A stretch of DNA of 19,211 bases from an uncultured Burkholderiaceae bacterium (GTDB taxonomy: Bacteria > Pseudomonadota > Gammaproteobacteria > Burkholderiales > Burkholderiaceae), in the NCBI GenBank assembly GCA_937871985.1, contig CALMPB010000295.1, forward strand, positions 1-19,211, written 5' to 3'. A program made the position numbers and the translations under genes. A model generated the notes under the pieces. The model did no database searches. It had not been told where the DNA came from and saw nothing but the letters and a program-made list of their open reading frames with translations. The stretch's first letter is position 1. Each line of letters starts with the position of its first letter. This document shows positions 1 through 6,880 of the stretch, in pieces.

Positions 1-292
1 GCTGCGCCGTGCCGCGTCGCGCGCTGCCGAAAGCATGCGTTCCAGCTTCAGCGCTGGCGGCAAGGCGGCATTCGAAGCCACAGGCGGAACTTCCACCATG
101 GGCTCGATCGGCGGTGATGCCGCCGGCGACGGAGCAGCGCCCGCGCGCGCTGGCGGCGCTCCGGCCTGGGCGCAACGCATGCGGCGCTCCCAACACATGA
201 CCCACGCCGCGCAGGCCACAGCCCATGCCGTTCGCTCAGGCGACGCACATGGCGGTGGCTCGTCCGTCAACCTGTCCGAAGGCGATCGCTGA
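1..292 (+). CDS. trbL: TrbL conjugal transfer protein, C-terminal end (5' truncated by window)
   Basis: Only the last ~96 codons are present. The frame is open from the first bases and stops with TGA at 290-292. The visible part is Ala/Gly-rich and ends in a pattern typical of alphaproteobacterial TrbL tails (AWAQRM, HAVRSGDAHGGGSS, ending SEGDR). TrbL/VirB6-family proteins are polytopic inner-membrane components of the type IV secretion channel; the membrane segments lie upstream of the window, and the part here is the soluble tail. The stop codon shares its last base with the ATG of trbF (TGATG), so the two are translationally coupled. The identification rests on the tail pattern and on the trbF-trbG-trbI genes that follow. 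Confidence 0.8.
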   Translation, partial: LRRAASRAAESMRSSFSAGGKAAFEATGGTSTMGSIGGDAAGDGAAPARAGGAPAWAQRMRRSQHMTHAAQATAHAVRSGDAHGGGSSVNLSEGDR

Positions 293-971
293 TGTTCAAA
301 CGACCCTCTACCCATTACGGCAAGGCCCCCGAGCCGGAGACGCCTTATCAGCGCGCCGCCCAAGTTTGGGACGAGCGCATCGGCGCATCACGCATCCAGG
401 CCAAAAATTGGCGATTGATGGCGTTTGGCTCGTTGTTCCTGTCAGCCGGATTCGCCACCGCGCTCGTCGTACAGTCAGCCCGCGGGACCATCGTGCCCTG
501 GGTGGTCCAAGTCGACCGGCTCGGCCAGGCGCAAGCGGTCGCCCCCGCTCAGGCGGACTATCGTCCGACCGATCCGCAAATCGCCTTTCACCTCGCGCGC
601 TTCATCGAGCAGGTCCGATCGATTCCCGCGGACGCCATCATCGTCCGCCAAAACTGGCTGCGAGCGTACGATTTCACGACCGACCGCGGCGCTGCAGCCC
701 TGAACGACTACGCGCGGTCGAACGACCCGTTCGCAAAGGTAGGCCGCCAGCAGATCGCCGTCGATGTCTCCAGCGTCATTCGCGCGTCACCCGACAGCTT
801 TCGCGTTGCCTGGGTCGAGCGCCGCTACGAAAACGGCCAACTCGCCGAGACCACGCGCTGGACCGCAATCCTGACGATCGTGGTCCAGATCCCCCGCAAC
901 GCCGATCGCCTCCGGGCGAACCCGCTCGGCATCTACGTCAACGCAATAAATTGGTCACGGGAGCTTGGGCA

Positions 972-975
<4 letters not shown>
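292..975 (+). CDS. trbF: TrbF (VirB8-like) conjugal transfer inner-membrane protein
   Basis: 227 aa. TrbF corresponds to VirB8, a bitopic inner-membrane assembly factor of the type IV secretion machine. The sequence shows a short cytoplasmic N-terminus with the family-typical PYQRAAQVWDERIG stretch (about residues 19-32), one membrane helix at about residues 43-63, and a periplasmic domain of ~160 residues containing VPWVVQVD, RQNWLRAYDF and a C-terminal NPLGIYVNAINWSREL block characteristic of TrbF. The length is normal for the family. The ATG overlaps the trbL stop by one base and has AAGG at about 279-282 upstream as a weak ribosome site. The gene ends in an ATGA overlap with trbG. Nothing looks broken. 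Confidence 0.93.
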
Positions 976-2017
<1,042 letters not shown>

Positions 2018-2021
<4 letters not shown>

Positions 2022-3238
2022 GCGAGAACCCTCTCCGGAATGAGGATGCGCCCAACGACGACGCCCAGCCGTTGACCGGCGAACCGGCCAGCGCGGCGCC
2101 GATGCGGCTGCGCGCGGATCCACCCCGCGTCACCCGGCTATCGCGCAAGGTCCTGGCTGGCGTGGGCCTGGTCGCGAGCCTCGGCCTCGGTGGCGCCTTG
2201 ATCTACGCGCTTCAAACCCGCGACAGCGGCCGACCCAATGAGGAACTCTACTCGACCGAGAATCGCTCGACGGCTGACGGGCTCGCGGGCCTGCCGCGCG
2301 ATTACAGCGGTGTTCCTCGGCTCGGTCCACCGCTTCCCGGCGATCTCGGCCGGCCGATGCTCAGCCCGGCGAACGGCGGACAGCCTGTTCCGGCCCCTGG
2401 CATCGCGACTCCGAATCCCGGGCTTAGTCAAGAGGAGCAGCGGCGCCTTCAGGAAATCGAAACCGCCCGGACCAGCCGGCTGTTCTCCGGGTCGGAGTCC
2501 CGCGTCGGTGCCCCCGCAACAACGCCGGCCGTCGTGCCTCCGCCGACGCCAAACCTCGCCAGCCTCGGGCTCGCGCCGCCGCCGGCAACGCCTTCGGCCC
2601 AGGATCGTCAGAACGCCTTCCTCAATGCCGCGCCCGATCGCAGGACGGTGGCGCCCGATCGAGTCGTCGCGCCGCCGTCTCCGAACGTTCTGCAAGCCGG
2701 CGCCGTCATCTCGGCTGCGCTCATCACCGGAATTCGTTCCGATCTACCTGGACAGATCACGGCGCAGGTCACCGAGAACATCTACGACAGCCCGACCGGG
2801 CGAATCGTTCTCGTGCCGCAGGGCACGCGCGTCGTGGGCCAGTACGACAACAGCGTGCAATTCGGACAGAGCCGCGTGCTCTTGGTCTGGAACCGGCTGA
2901 TTTTCCCGAACGGTCGTTCGATCGTGCTAGAACGCCAACCCGGAGCTGACTCCCAAGGATTTGCCGGCCTTCAAGATGGCGTGGACTACCACTGGTGGGA
3001 TCTCGCCAAGGCCGCTGGTCTGTCCACACTCCTCAACGTCGGTGCTGAACTTGCCGTCGATGATCAAGACCGGCTGCTGCGAGCCATCCGCAATGGTGGC
3101 CAGGACACGATCAACGATGCCGGTCAGCAGATCGTTCGCCGCCAGCTTAACGTCGCTCCGACGCTCACGATCCGGCCGGGCTTCCCGGTCAGGGTGATCG
3201 TGACGCGGGATCTGGTACTCGAACCATATGGAGGGTGA
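2018..3238 (+). CDS. trbI: TrbI (VirB10-like) conjugal transfer protein
   Basis: 406 aa starting at GTG 2018, preceded by GGGAGG at 2004-2009 and overlapping the trbG stop (GTGA). VirB10/TrbI spans the envelope from an inner-membrane helix to the outer-membrane pore and links energy use to channel gating. The sequence shows a ~45-residue cytoplasmic head, a membrane helix at about 45-66 (VLAGVGLVASLGLGGALIYA), a long Pro/Ala-rich periplasmic linker (about 75-225), and the conserved C-terminal TrbI domain from about residue 227 (AGAVISAALITGIRSDLPGQ, IVLVPQGTRVVGQYDN, WNRLIFPNGRSIVL, RPGFPVRVIVTRDL). It is intact. It is followed at once by the DUF2274 gene, as is common in alphaproteobacterial trb operons. 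Confidence 0.95.
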
Positions 3239-3240
3239 TC

Positions 3241-3465
3241 ATGGCGAAGCTTAAGCTTGGCGCGCTCTTGGAAGACAAGGCTGTTAAGGTGTCGCTCGAA
3301 CTGCCGGCCTCGCTGCATCGCGACTTGGTGCTCTACGCGGAGGTCCTGAGGCGCGAACAGGGGCAAACCATTTCAGATCCGATCAAGCTCATAGCGCCGA
3401 TGTTGCAGCGTTTCATCGCGACCGATCGCGCGTTCACAGCCGCCAGGAAGTCAGCTCCGGACTGA
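3241..3465 (+). CDS. DUF2274 small protein of the trb operon
   Basis: 74 aa. I chose ATG 3241 over the in-frame GTG at 3235 because GGAGGG at 3230-3235 sits 5 bases before it. The sequence (KLKLGALLEDKAVKVSLELPAS, RDLVLYAEVLRREQGQ, IKLIAPMLQRFIATDRAF) matches my memory of DUF2274, a family found directly after trbI in many alphaproteobacterial conjugative elements. It is soluble, with no signal peptide or membrane helix. The pattern of a short strand region followed by two helices resembles ribbon-helix-helix DNA-binding proteins, so a role in operon control is possible. That role is inference; no function is established as far as I know. Confidence 0.85.
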   Translation: MAKLKLGALLEDKAVKVSLELPASLHRDLVLYAEVLRREQGQTISDPIKLIAPMLQRFIATDRAFTAARKSAPD

Positions 3466-3482
3466 CGGGGACGACCCCATCA
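3463..3482. terminator. Hairpin across convergent stop codons (possible weak bidirectional terminator)
   Basis: The stem pairs 3463-3470 with 3475-3482, with one mismatch and an ACGA loop; the core is GGGG/CCCC. The left arm begins with the TGA of the DUF2274 gene. The right arm ends in TCA, the complement of the stop codon of the minus-strand gene at 3480-3749. No good T-run follows on either strand, so termination here would be weak or factor-dependent. Confidence 0.35.
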
Positions 3483-3749
3483 GTATATTCCGTGTATGAC
3501 GCGAACAGCGGTGCTAACCAAAAGCAGCCACAGCGCCTCGTCCCAATGGTTGAACCCATCACGCCTCAGGAATTTCTCACGGAGCGTGATCGCAAAGACG
3601 GCGCTACAGATCGAGTAAAGCGAGAGTACGAGCGACACCATTGGGAAATAATGCGCCCGGCCGTATAGCCCGATAATAGAGGAGACGCAGAGTTTTGTAG
3701 CGAAGCGTCGAAGCGTCAGGCGCGACTCCGCGTCTAGATGCGGCATCAT
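3480..3749 (-). CDS. Small two-helix membrane protein, function unknown
   Basis: 89 aa, not assigned to a family. It has a basic N-terminal stretch (RLTLRRFATKL), a hydrophobic segment at about residues 35-56 (YFPMVSLVLSLYSICSAVFA), a charged loop (LREKFLRRDGFNHWDEA) and a second hydrophobic segment at about 71-86 (ALWLLLVSTAVRVIHGIY). The composition looks like a real inner-membrane protein rather than a chance frame, and the opposite strand here has no competing gene. A second ATG lies directly after the first, and the ribosome site is poor. It lies downstream of the porin on the same strand (86 bases apart) and converges on the trb operon. G+C is lower than in the trb genes. Confidence 0.55.
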   Translation of the reverse strand: MMPHLDAESRLTLRRFATKLCVSSIIGLYGRAHYFPMVSLVLSLYSICSAVFAITLREKFLRRDGFNHWDEALWLLLVSTAVRVIHGIY

Positions 3750-3835
3750 GAATGCTCGCTGCCATCATCGCGCCAACTATGCGTTCGCGGGTCCCATCGA
3801 TCAGCTCGCACGTGCGCGATAGCGCGGTGCGGCCT

Positions 3836-5074
3836 TCAAAAAAGTATGCCTGTCTCGATCAGCGCGCGCACCTGATCGCGTCGATCGAAGTCACGACCGA
3901 AGCCAAAGCCCGCCTCGAGGTTCCCGATCCGGGTGTACGACACCTCTCCTCGCGCGAAGAATATGCCTTTCTGATAAGTCGGCGTTAAGGTCAGCGACCA
4001 GGCACTACTTCCGGGACCATAAAGCAAGTTCGTTGGCGCACACGACGCGTCCGATCCGCATCTTCCCCCGCTCGTCTTCAGATACTCAGCCCGCGCGCCG
4101 AGCGACCACTCCTTGTCGATCGCGTATTTAACGAGCAGCGCCCCGCCGTAGGTATCGGCGGAACGATTGATGCCGAGCTGATCATCGCGGCCAACGTGGC
4201 TGTATTGGAGATACGGCGTCAGCGTGAGCGGACCGCTCGTATGGGTGTAAATGAGATTGAAAATGCTGCTATTGTTCTGCGCCAAAGGCGTCGCGAAGGA
4301 GGATTTGTCATTACGCGATAGCGCACCAGCGCCGACGAAGCTCAGCGAATTCGAGGAATCAAACGCGTAGGAAAGCGTGCCCGAGAGCCAGTTCAGCTTT
4401 CCCGAAAAGTAGCCGTCGTTAAGCGAGACCGCCGCACTGACGGCTCCCTTGGCGTAGTTCACTTGGACGCCGCGGCTGATAGCCGGCTCCTGATTCCACA
4501 GCAAGCCGCGCTCGATATTGACGTTTTGGAAGGTGAACGTCGACTCCGCGCCGACCATCGTCGGCAGTAATCCGGCAGACACGGATAGTTCGGGCGATAT
4601 CACCGCTTTCGCGTACGCCACCGGAACCGGACCAAAAAGCTGTTCTGTCGCTTCGGTCGCCTTCAGGTAAGACGTACCCAGCGAAGGGATGGAATAAATG
4701 CCCGTCTGAACATAGAACTGTAGCGGGCCCCGGGTCGTTTGAAACTGGACTTGCGCGTTGCTGATATCGACGAAGCCATCGCGGTTGCCGATCCCGCCGG
4801 CGTGCGTTGCATTGGTCTGCGCGACGCCAATGCCCGTCACTTGGCCCGACACCAGAACCTGACCGAACGGTCCTGCCTCAAGCGCGATGGCGTCAGGATT
4901 AGGGACGAGGGGGCCAGCAAAACTGGGTGCCGGAACCGGATCTGCATATGCCGCGCTCGCGCCGAAGAGCGTAGCGCACGCCACTCCAAGTGCCAGGGTC
5001 GAGGGCGATGTCAACCACCGTTTGTGTCGCGGCGTCGACTTGCGAATAGCAGAGAAATCGGCAGGTCCGGGCAT
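3836..5074 (-). CDS. OmpL-like outer-membrane beta-barrel porin
   Basis: 412 aa from the ATG at 5074, chosen over an upstream in-frame start at 5113 because a GGGG ribosome-site-like stretch lies 7-10 bases before it. The N-terminus is basic, then a hydrophobic stretch (LALGVACATLFGASAAYA) ends in a signal-peptidase-I site near residue 45. The mature part alternates polar and aromatic residues through repeated strands (QFYVQTGIYS, TLTPYLQYSHVG, WSLGARAEYLKTSGG, GIFFARGEVSYTRIG) and ends in Phe (ETGILF), the classic C-terminal signal of Gram-negative barrels. The best match from memory is the putative beta-barrel porin-2/OmpL-like group. The substrate is unknown. Its upstream region carries a copy of the putative LysR box (5159-5171), so the adjacent regulator may control it. 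Confidence 0.8.
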   Translation of the reverse strand: MPGPADFSAIRKSTPRHKRWLTSPSTLALGVACATLFGASAAYADPVPAPSFAGPLVPNPDAIALEAGPFGQVLVSGQVTGIGVAQTNATHAGGIGNRDGFVDISNAQVQFQTTRGPLQFYVQTGIYSIPSLGTSYLKATEATEQLFGPVPVAYAKAVISPELSVSAGLLPTMVGAESTFTFQNVNIERGLLWNQEPAISRGVQVNYAKGAVSAAVSLNDGYFSGKLNWLSGTLSYAFDSSNSLSFVGAGALSRNDKSSFATPLAQNNSSIFNLIYTHTSGPLTLTPYLQYSHVGRDDQLGINRSADTYGGALLVKYAIDKEWSLGARAEYLKTSGGRCGSDASCAPTNLLYGPGSSAWSLTLTPTYQKGIFFARGEVSYTRIGNLEAGFGFGRDFDRRDQVRALIETGILF

Positions 5075-5158
5075 ATTGCATCCCCATTTGATTGGGCAGA
5101 TGCAGCGAAGCACTAATTTTACGCGTATAAAGTCGGCGCTTTATCTGACGCTGGGACG

Positions 5159-5171
5159 TAAGGATCGCATA
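5159..5171 (-). promoter_or_regulatory. Putative LysR-type box upstream of the porin gene
   Basis: Read in the porin's direction the site is TATGCGATCCTTA, a T-N11-A sequence with partial dyad symmetry, 85-97 bases before the porin start. It is flanked by an AT-alternating run (about 5169-5180). The same motif with two or fewer changes occurs upstream of lysR (6282-6294) and kdp (6434-6446), each time in the same orientation to the downstream gene. Binding by the adjacent LysR protein is inferred. Confidence 0.5.
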
Positions 5172-5255
5172 TATATATTTGGGAGGGATCGGCGCTGTTT
5201 GACGCCGCTTAGACCGCCTGGCGGTAATGGAACTCAGGAACGGCGGCTTCGACCA

Positions 5256-6152
5256 TTATGCAGTAGCTGCTTGCCCGGACGTCAAGCTCAGCAGCCGACG
5301 AAAGGGCGGGTTGTCGTTCTCGGTCGACCAAACCGCCGAGAAGGGCACCGCACAACCTTCGAGCCTCCGATAGGTGATGCCGGGGAACGACGTCTCCGCG
5401 ACCGATTGGCTTGCTATCGAGATGCCCCTGCCAATCGCAACCAACTGCATCAGGGTCTGTGACGACACCCGGTCACGCTGTATCCGTGGCGAATATCCAA
5501 TAGAGGAGAGGTGCCGGAAAACGAACGCTTCGATATCGCGTCCCGGCGTAGCTTCGGTCACCAGAAACTGCTTCAGCCGGATGTCACTCCACGCGATTTC
5601 GCTCTTCTTCGTGAGTGCATCACTCTCCGGCAAGACGACGAACACATCCTCGCTCCACAGCCGTTTGGTGGCGAGGCTTCCAGTGTCAAGCGGCGCGGCC
5701 ATGAACGCGATATCGAGATTGCCGCGCTCCAGGTCCTCGAAGAGCTGTGTATGTGTGCCTTCCACAAACTCAAGCTGCACCGCTTCATGCTGCCGACAAA
5801 AGCGAATAAGGAGCTCCCCGAGAAACCCGGTTGCGAGCGGGGATGACAGGCCGACGCGAACCGTACCGGACCTGCCGCGACCTATCGTGCCGACATCGCC
5901 TACCGCGCGATCAATCTCGTTCAGCGCGGCTTGGGCATGCTCGACAAAAATCGAGCCAGCTTGCGTTAGCGAAACGCCCGACCTCTTGCGAAGAAATAGG
6001 CTGGAGCCCAGCCCGTCCTCCAAGTTTCTGACCTGTCGACTGATCGTCGACTCCCGCACCCCAAGGCGTGAGGATGCCTTGCGAAAGCTTCCAAACCGGG
6101 CGGCCGTCACAACGTATCGTATGTGCCTAAGTTCTAGCTCAAATGCCTTCAC
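5256..6152 (-). CDS. LysR-family transcriptional regulator
   Basis: 298 aa, full length for LysR-type regulators, starting at GTG 6152; no good ribosome site is visible, and no better start is present. The N-terminal winged helix-turn-helix covers about residues 8-66 (VVTAARFGSFRKASSRLGV, then ESTISRQVRNLEDGLGSSLF, then GVSLTQAG). A linker helix follows, then a periplasmic-binding-like effector domain from about 96 (GTVRVGLSSPLATGFLGELL, LDIAFMAAPLD, TLMQLVAIGRGISIAS). The effector is unknown. The gene is divergent from kdp and upstream of the porin on the same strand. Copies of a T-N11-A motif lie before lysR, the porin and kdp, suggesting autoregulation and local targets. A second, broken LysR gene with a related effector domain lies at about 17978-18731. 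Confidence 0.93.
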   Translation of the reverse strand: MKAFELELRHIRYVVTAARFGSFRKASSRLGVRESTISRQVRNLEDGLGSSLFLRKRSGVSLTQAGSIFVEHAQAALNEIDRAVGDVGTIGRGRSGTVRVGLSSPLATGFLGELLIRFCRQHEAVQLEFVEGTHTQLFEDLERGNLDIAFMAAPLDTGSLATKRLWSEDVFVVLPESDALTKKSEIAWSDIRLKQFLVTEATPGRDIEAFVFRHLSSIGYSPRIQRDRVSSQTLMQLVAIGRGISIASQSVAETSFPGITYRRLEGCAVPFSAVWSTENDNPPFRRLLSLTSGQAATA

Positions 6153-6281
6153 CGCCGGAGGGGCCGAGCTGTGCAGCGATGTCGGTGGGGATGGAAGCTA
6201 CAGCGCATCTCGGCGTTACCTGTGATTGGAACGCGTCGAGTCGAACGCGATGCTATAGGAAGCTGCTTACCCCGCGTGACA

Positions 6282-6294
6282 TAAGGATCGCGTA
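6282..6294 (-). promoter_or_regulatory. Putative LysR-type box upstream of lysR
   Basis: In the lysR direction this reads TACGCGATCCTTA, 130-142 bases before the GTG start. It matches the porin copy at 12 of 13 positions and the kdp copy at 12 of 13. A trailing GGGGTAAG (minus strand, 6266-6273) gives a second half-site like the GGGCGTAA that trails the kdp copy. A possible -10-like TATAGC lies further downstream at about 6251-6256 (minus strand). This is a candidate autoregulatory operator. Confidence 0.5.
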
Positions 6295-6432
6295 GAGTTT
6301 CGGGGGCGACCGCAAAGACCGCGTAAGACGCAGCCCTCATTCGCCAGTTCGAAAGCCTACTCTACTTCACTCGCATTCATCTATTCATGAGCGGCCAAGA
6401 AGCGTCGCAGGCGGTAGCTGTGACATGCTTCC

Positions 6433-6459
6433 TTACGCCATCCTTATACACGGGCGTAA
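6433..6459 (+). promoter_or_regulatory. kdp upstream operator: inverted repeat containing the LysR-type box
   Basis: TTACGCC (6433-6439) and GGCGTAA (6453-6459) are perfect 7-bp inverted arms 13 bases apart. The left part contains TACGCCATCCTTA (6434-6446), the third copy of the motif found before lysR and the porin. CTTAcgC (6432-6438) and CTTAtaC (6443-6449) also form a direct repeat at 11-base spacing, the arrangement used by OmpR/PhoB-class regulators such as KdpE. Either or both regulators could bind; the sequence alone does not decide. Confidence 0.5.
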
Positions 6460-6470
6460 AAACTCAGCGC

Positions 6471-6498
6471 CGCCTTTACGTGCAACGTCTTAAAGGCG
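6471..6498 (+). promoter_or_regulatory. Second inverted repeat upstream of kdp
   Basis: CGCCTTTA (6471-6478) and TAAAGGCG (6491-6498) are perfect 8-bp inverted arms with a 12-base spacer. The half-sites are centred 20 bases apart, about two helical turns, which suits a dimeric DNA-binding protein. No T-run follows, so it is not an intrinsic terminator. It lies about 155-185 bases before the kdpF start. Confidence 0.45.
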
Positions 6499-6535
6499 TC
6501 CCGCAGACTGACACTAAACTGGAGCTGCAGCCAAA

Positions 6536-6658
6536 ATGCTCAGCAACTTTCTGGCCGAGAAGCCGAGATCTGCGCGTCTACTGAGCCGCGTGCGTCCGCG
6601 CTCGCGCACGCAGAGACGATCTTTCGGCGTCGTCGCGCTGTTTGGAGAATCCTCGTGA
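6536..6658 (+). CDS. Possible leader ORF overlapping the kdpF start
   Basis: 40 codons from ATG 6536, with GGAG at 6521-6524 (11 bases upstream) as a possible ribosome site. The product is very basic (MLSNFLAEKPRSARLL, then RVRPRSRTQRRSF) with no known family. Its TGA (6656-6658) overlaps the GTG of kdpF (GTGA), the same tight coupling seen elsewhere in the window. It might be a translated leader that couples ribosome flow to kdpF, or a chance frame in the untranslated leader. I do not recognise it, and the evidence is only position and ribosome site. Confidence 0.3.
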   Translation: MLSNFLAEKPRSARLLSRVRPRSRTQRRSFGVVALFGESS

Positions 6659-6750
6659 CCGAAACCCTCATGATTGGTCTGGCCGGCGCCTGCGCGGTCG
6701 GCCTCTTCATCTACCTTTTCTACGCCCTCATGAAGCCTGAGCGCTTCTGA
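6655..6750 (+). CDS. kdpF: KdpF, small stabilising subunit of the K+-ATPase
   Basis: 31 aa from GTG 6655, which has a good ribosome site (GGAGA, 6644-6648, 6 bases upstream). KdpF is a single-helix inner-membrane peptide that stabilises the KdpFABC complex. The sequence has one hydrophobic helix (about residues 5-24) followed by the family's signature tail: IYLFYALMKPERF matches the usual pattern of an aromatic/aliphatic stretch, YAL, a basic residue, then PE-x-F. It is the first recognisable gene of the kdp operon and is followed after 36 bases by a second tiny membrane ORF and then kdpA. Confidence 0.88.
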   Translation: MTETLMIGLAGACAVGLFIYLFYALMKPERF

Positions 6751-6786
6751 GCATCAACGATCCATTCTAACCGGCAGGTGGCAAAT

Positions 6787-6870
6787 ATGGGCGACCTCAT
6801 CTTCGTAGCGGTAACGCTCGGATTCTTCGCAATCACAGCAGGGTTCATCGTGGCCCTCGATCGAATTTGA
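6787..6870 (+). CDS. Tiny single-helix membrane protein between kdpF and kdpA
   Basis: 27 aa ([20 protein letters not shown], then IVALDRI). ATG 6787 is preceded by AGGTGG at about 6777-6782, a good ribosome site. Nearly the whole product is one membrane helix ending in a short charged tail. I recall similar unnamed peptides of 25-30 residues beside kdpF in other high-GC bacteria, but have no established function to give. It lies 36 bases after kdpF and 10 bases before kdpA, so it must be co-transcribed with the pump. A second KdpF-like accessory subunit is a reasonable inference. Confidence 0.65.
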   Translation: MGDLIFVAVTLGFFAITAGFIVALDRI

Positions 6871-6880
6871 GGGGGCTCTG

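Larger units (their letters stand above)
6153..6535. promoter_or_regulatory. Divergent control region between lysR and kdp
   Basis: About 380 bases with no convincing gene; short open frames here lack family patterns. It holds two copies of the TAYGCSATCCTTA motif pointing outward (6282-6294 toward lysR, 6434-6446 toward kdp), two inverted repeats in 6433-6498, and less G+C than the flanking genes. A weak sigma-70-like pair CTGACA (6508-6513) and CAAAAT (6532-6537), spaced 18 bases, could be a kdp promoter but would overlap the possible leader ORF start. The transcript starts cannot be fixed by eye. Confidence 0.6.

Noticed and set aside
225..971. Long open frame joined to the 5' side of trbG
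   Set aside because: It lies in another frame over trbF, is Arg/Pro-rich without family pattern, and trbG has a clear start at 972 in an ATGA overlap followed by a lipoprotein signal.
3752..3988. Plus-strand ORF of 78 codons opposite the porin end
   Set aside because: It overlaps the conserved barrel C-terminus on the other strand and has no ribosome site or family pattern.
4739..5462. Two plus-strand ORFs opposite the porin start and the lysR end
   Set aside because: They are shadow frames of the porin signal region and of lysR; the products are basic and low in pattern.
5374..6225. Plus-strand ORF of 283 codons opposite lysR
   Set aside because: It is Ser/Arg-rich and is the antisense of a full-length, well-patterned LysR gene.
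6149..6340. Minus-strand ORF of 63 codons before lysR
   Set aside because: It covers the lysR promoter region and the putative box and has no protein pattern.
6387..6584. Plus-strand ORF of 65 codons in the lysR-kdp spacer
   Set aside because: It spans both inverted repeats and the likely kdp promoter and shows no family pattern; it is better explained as control DNA.
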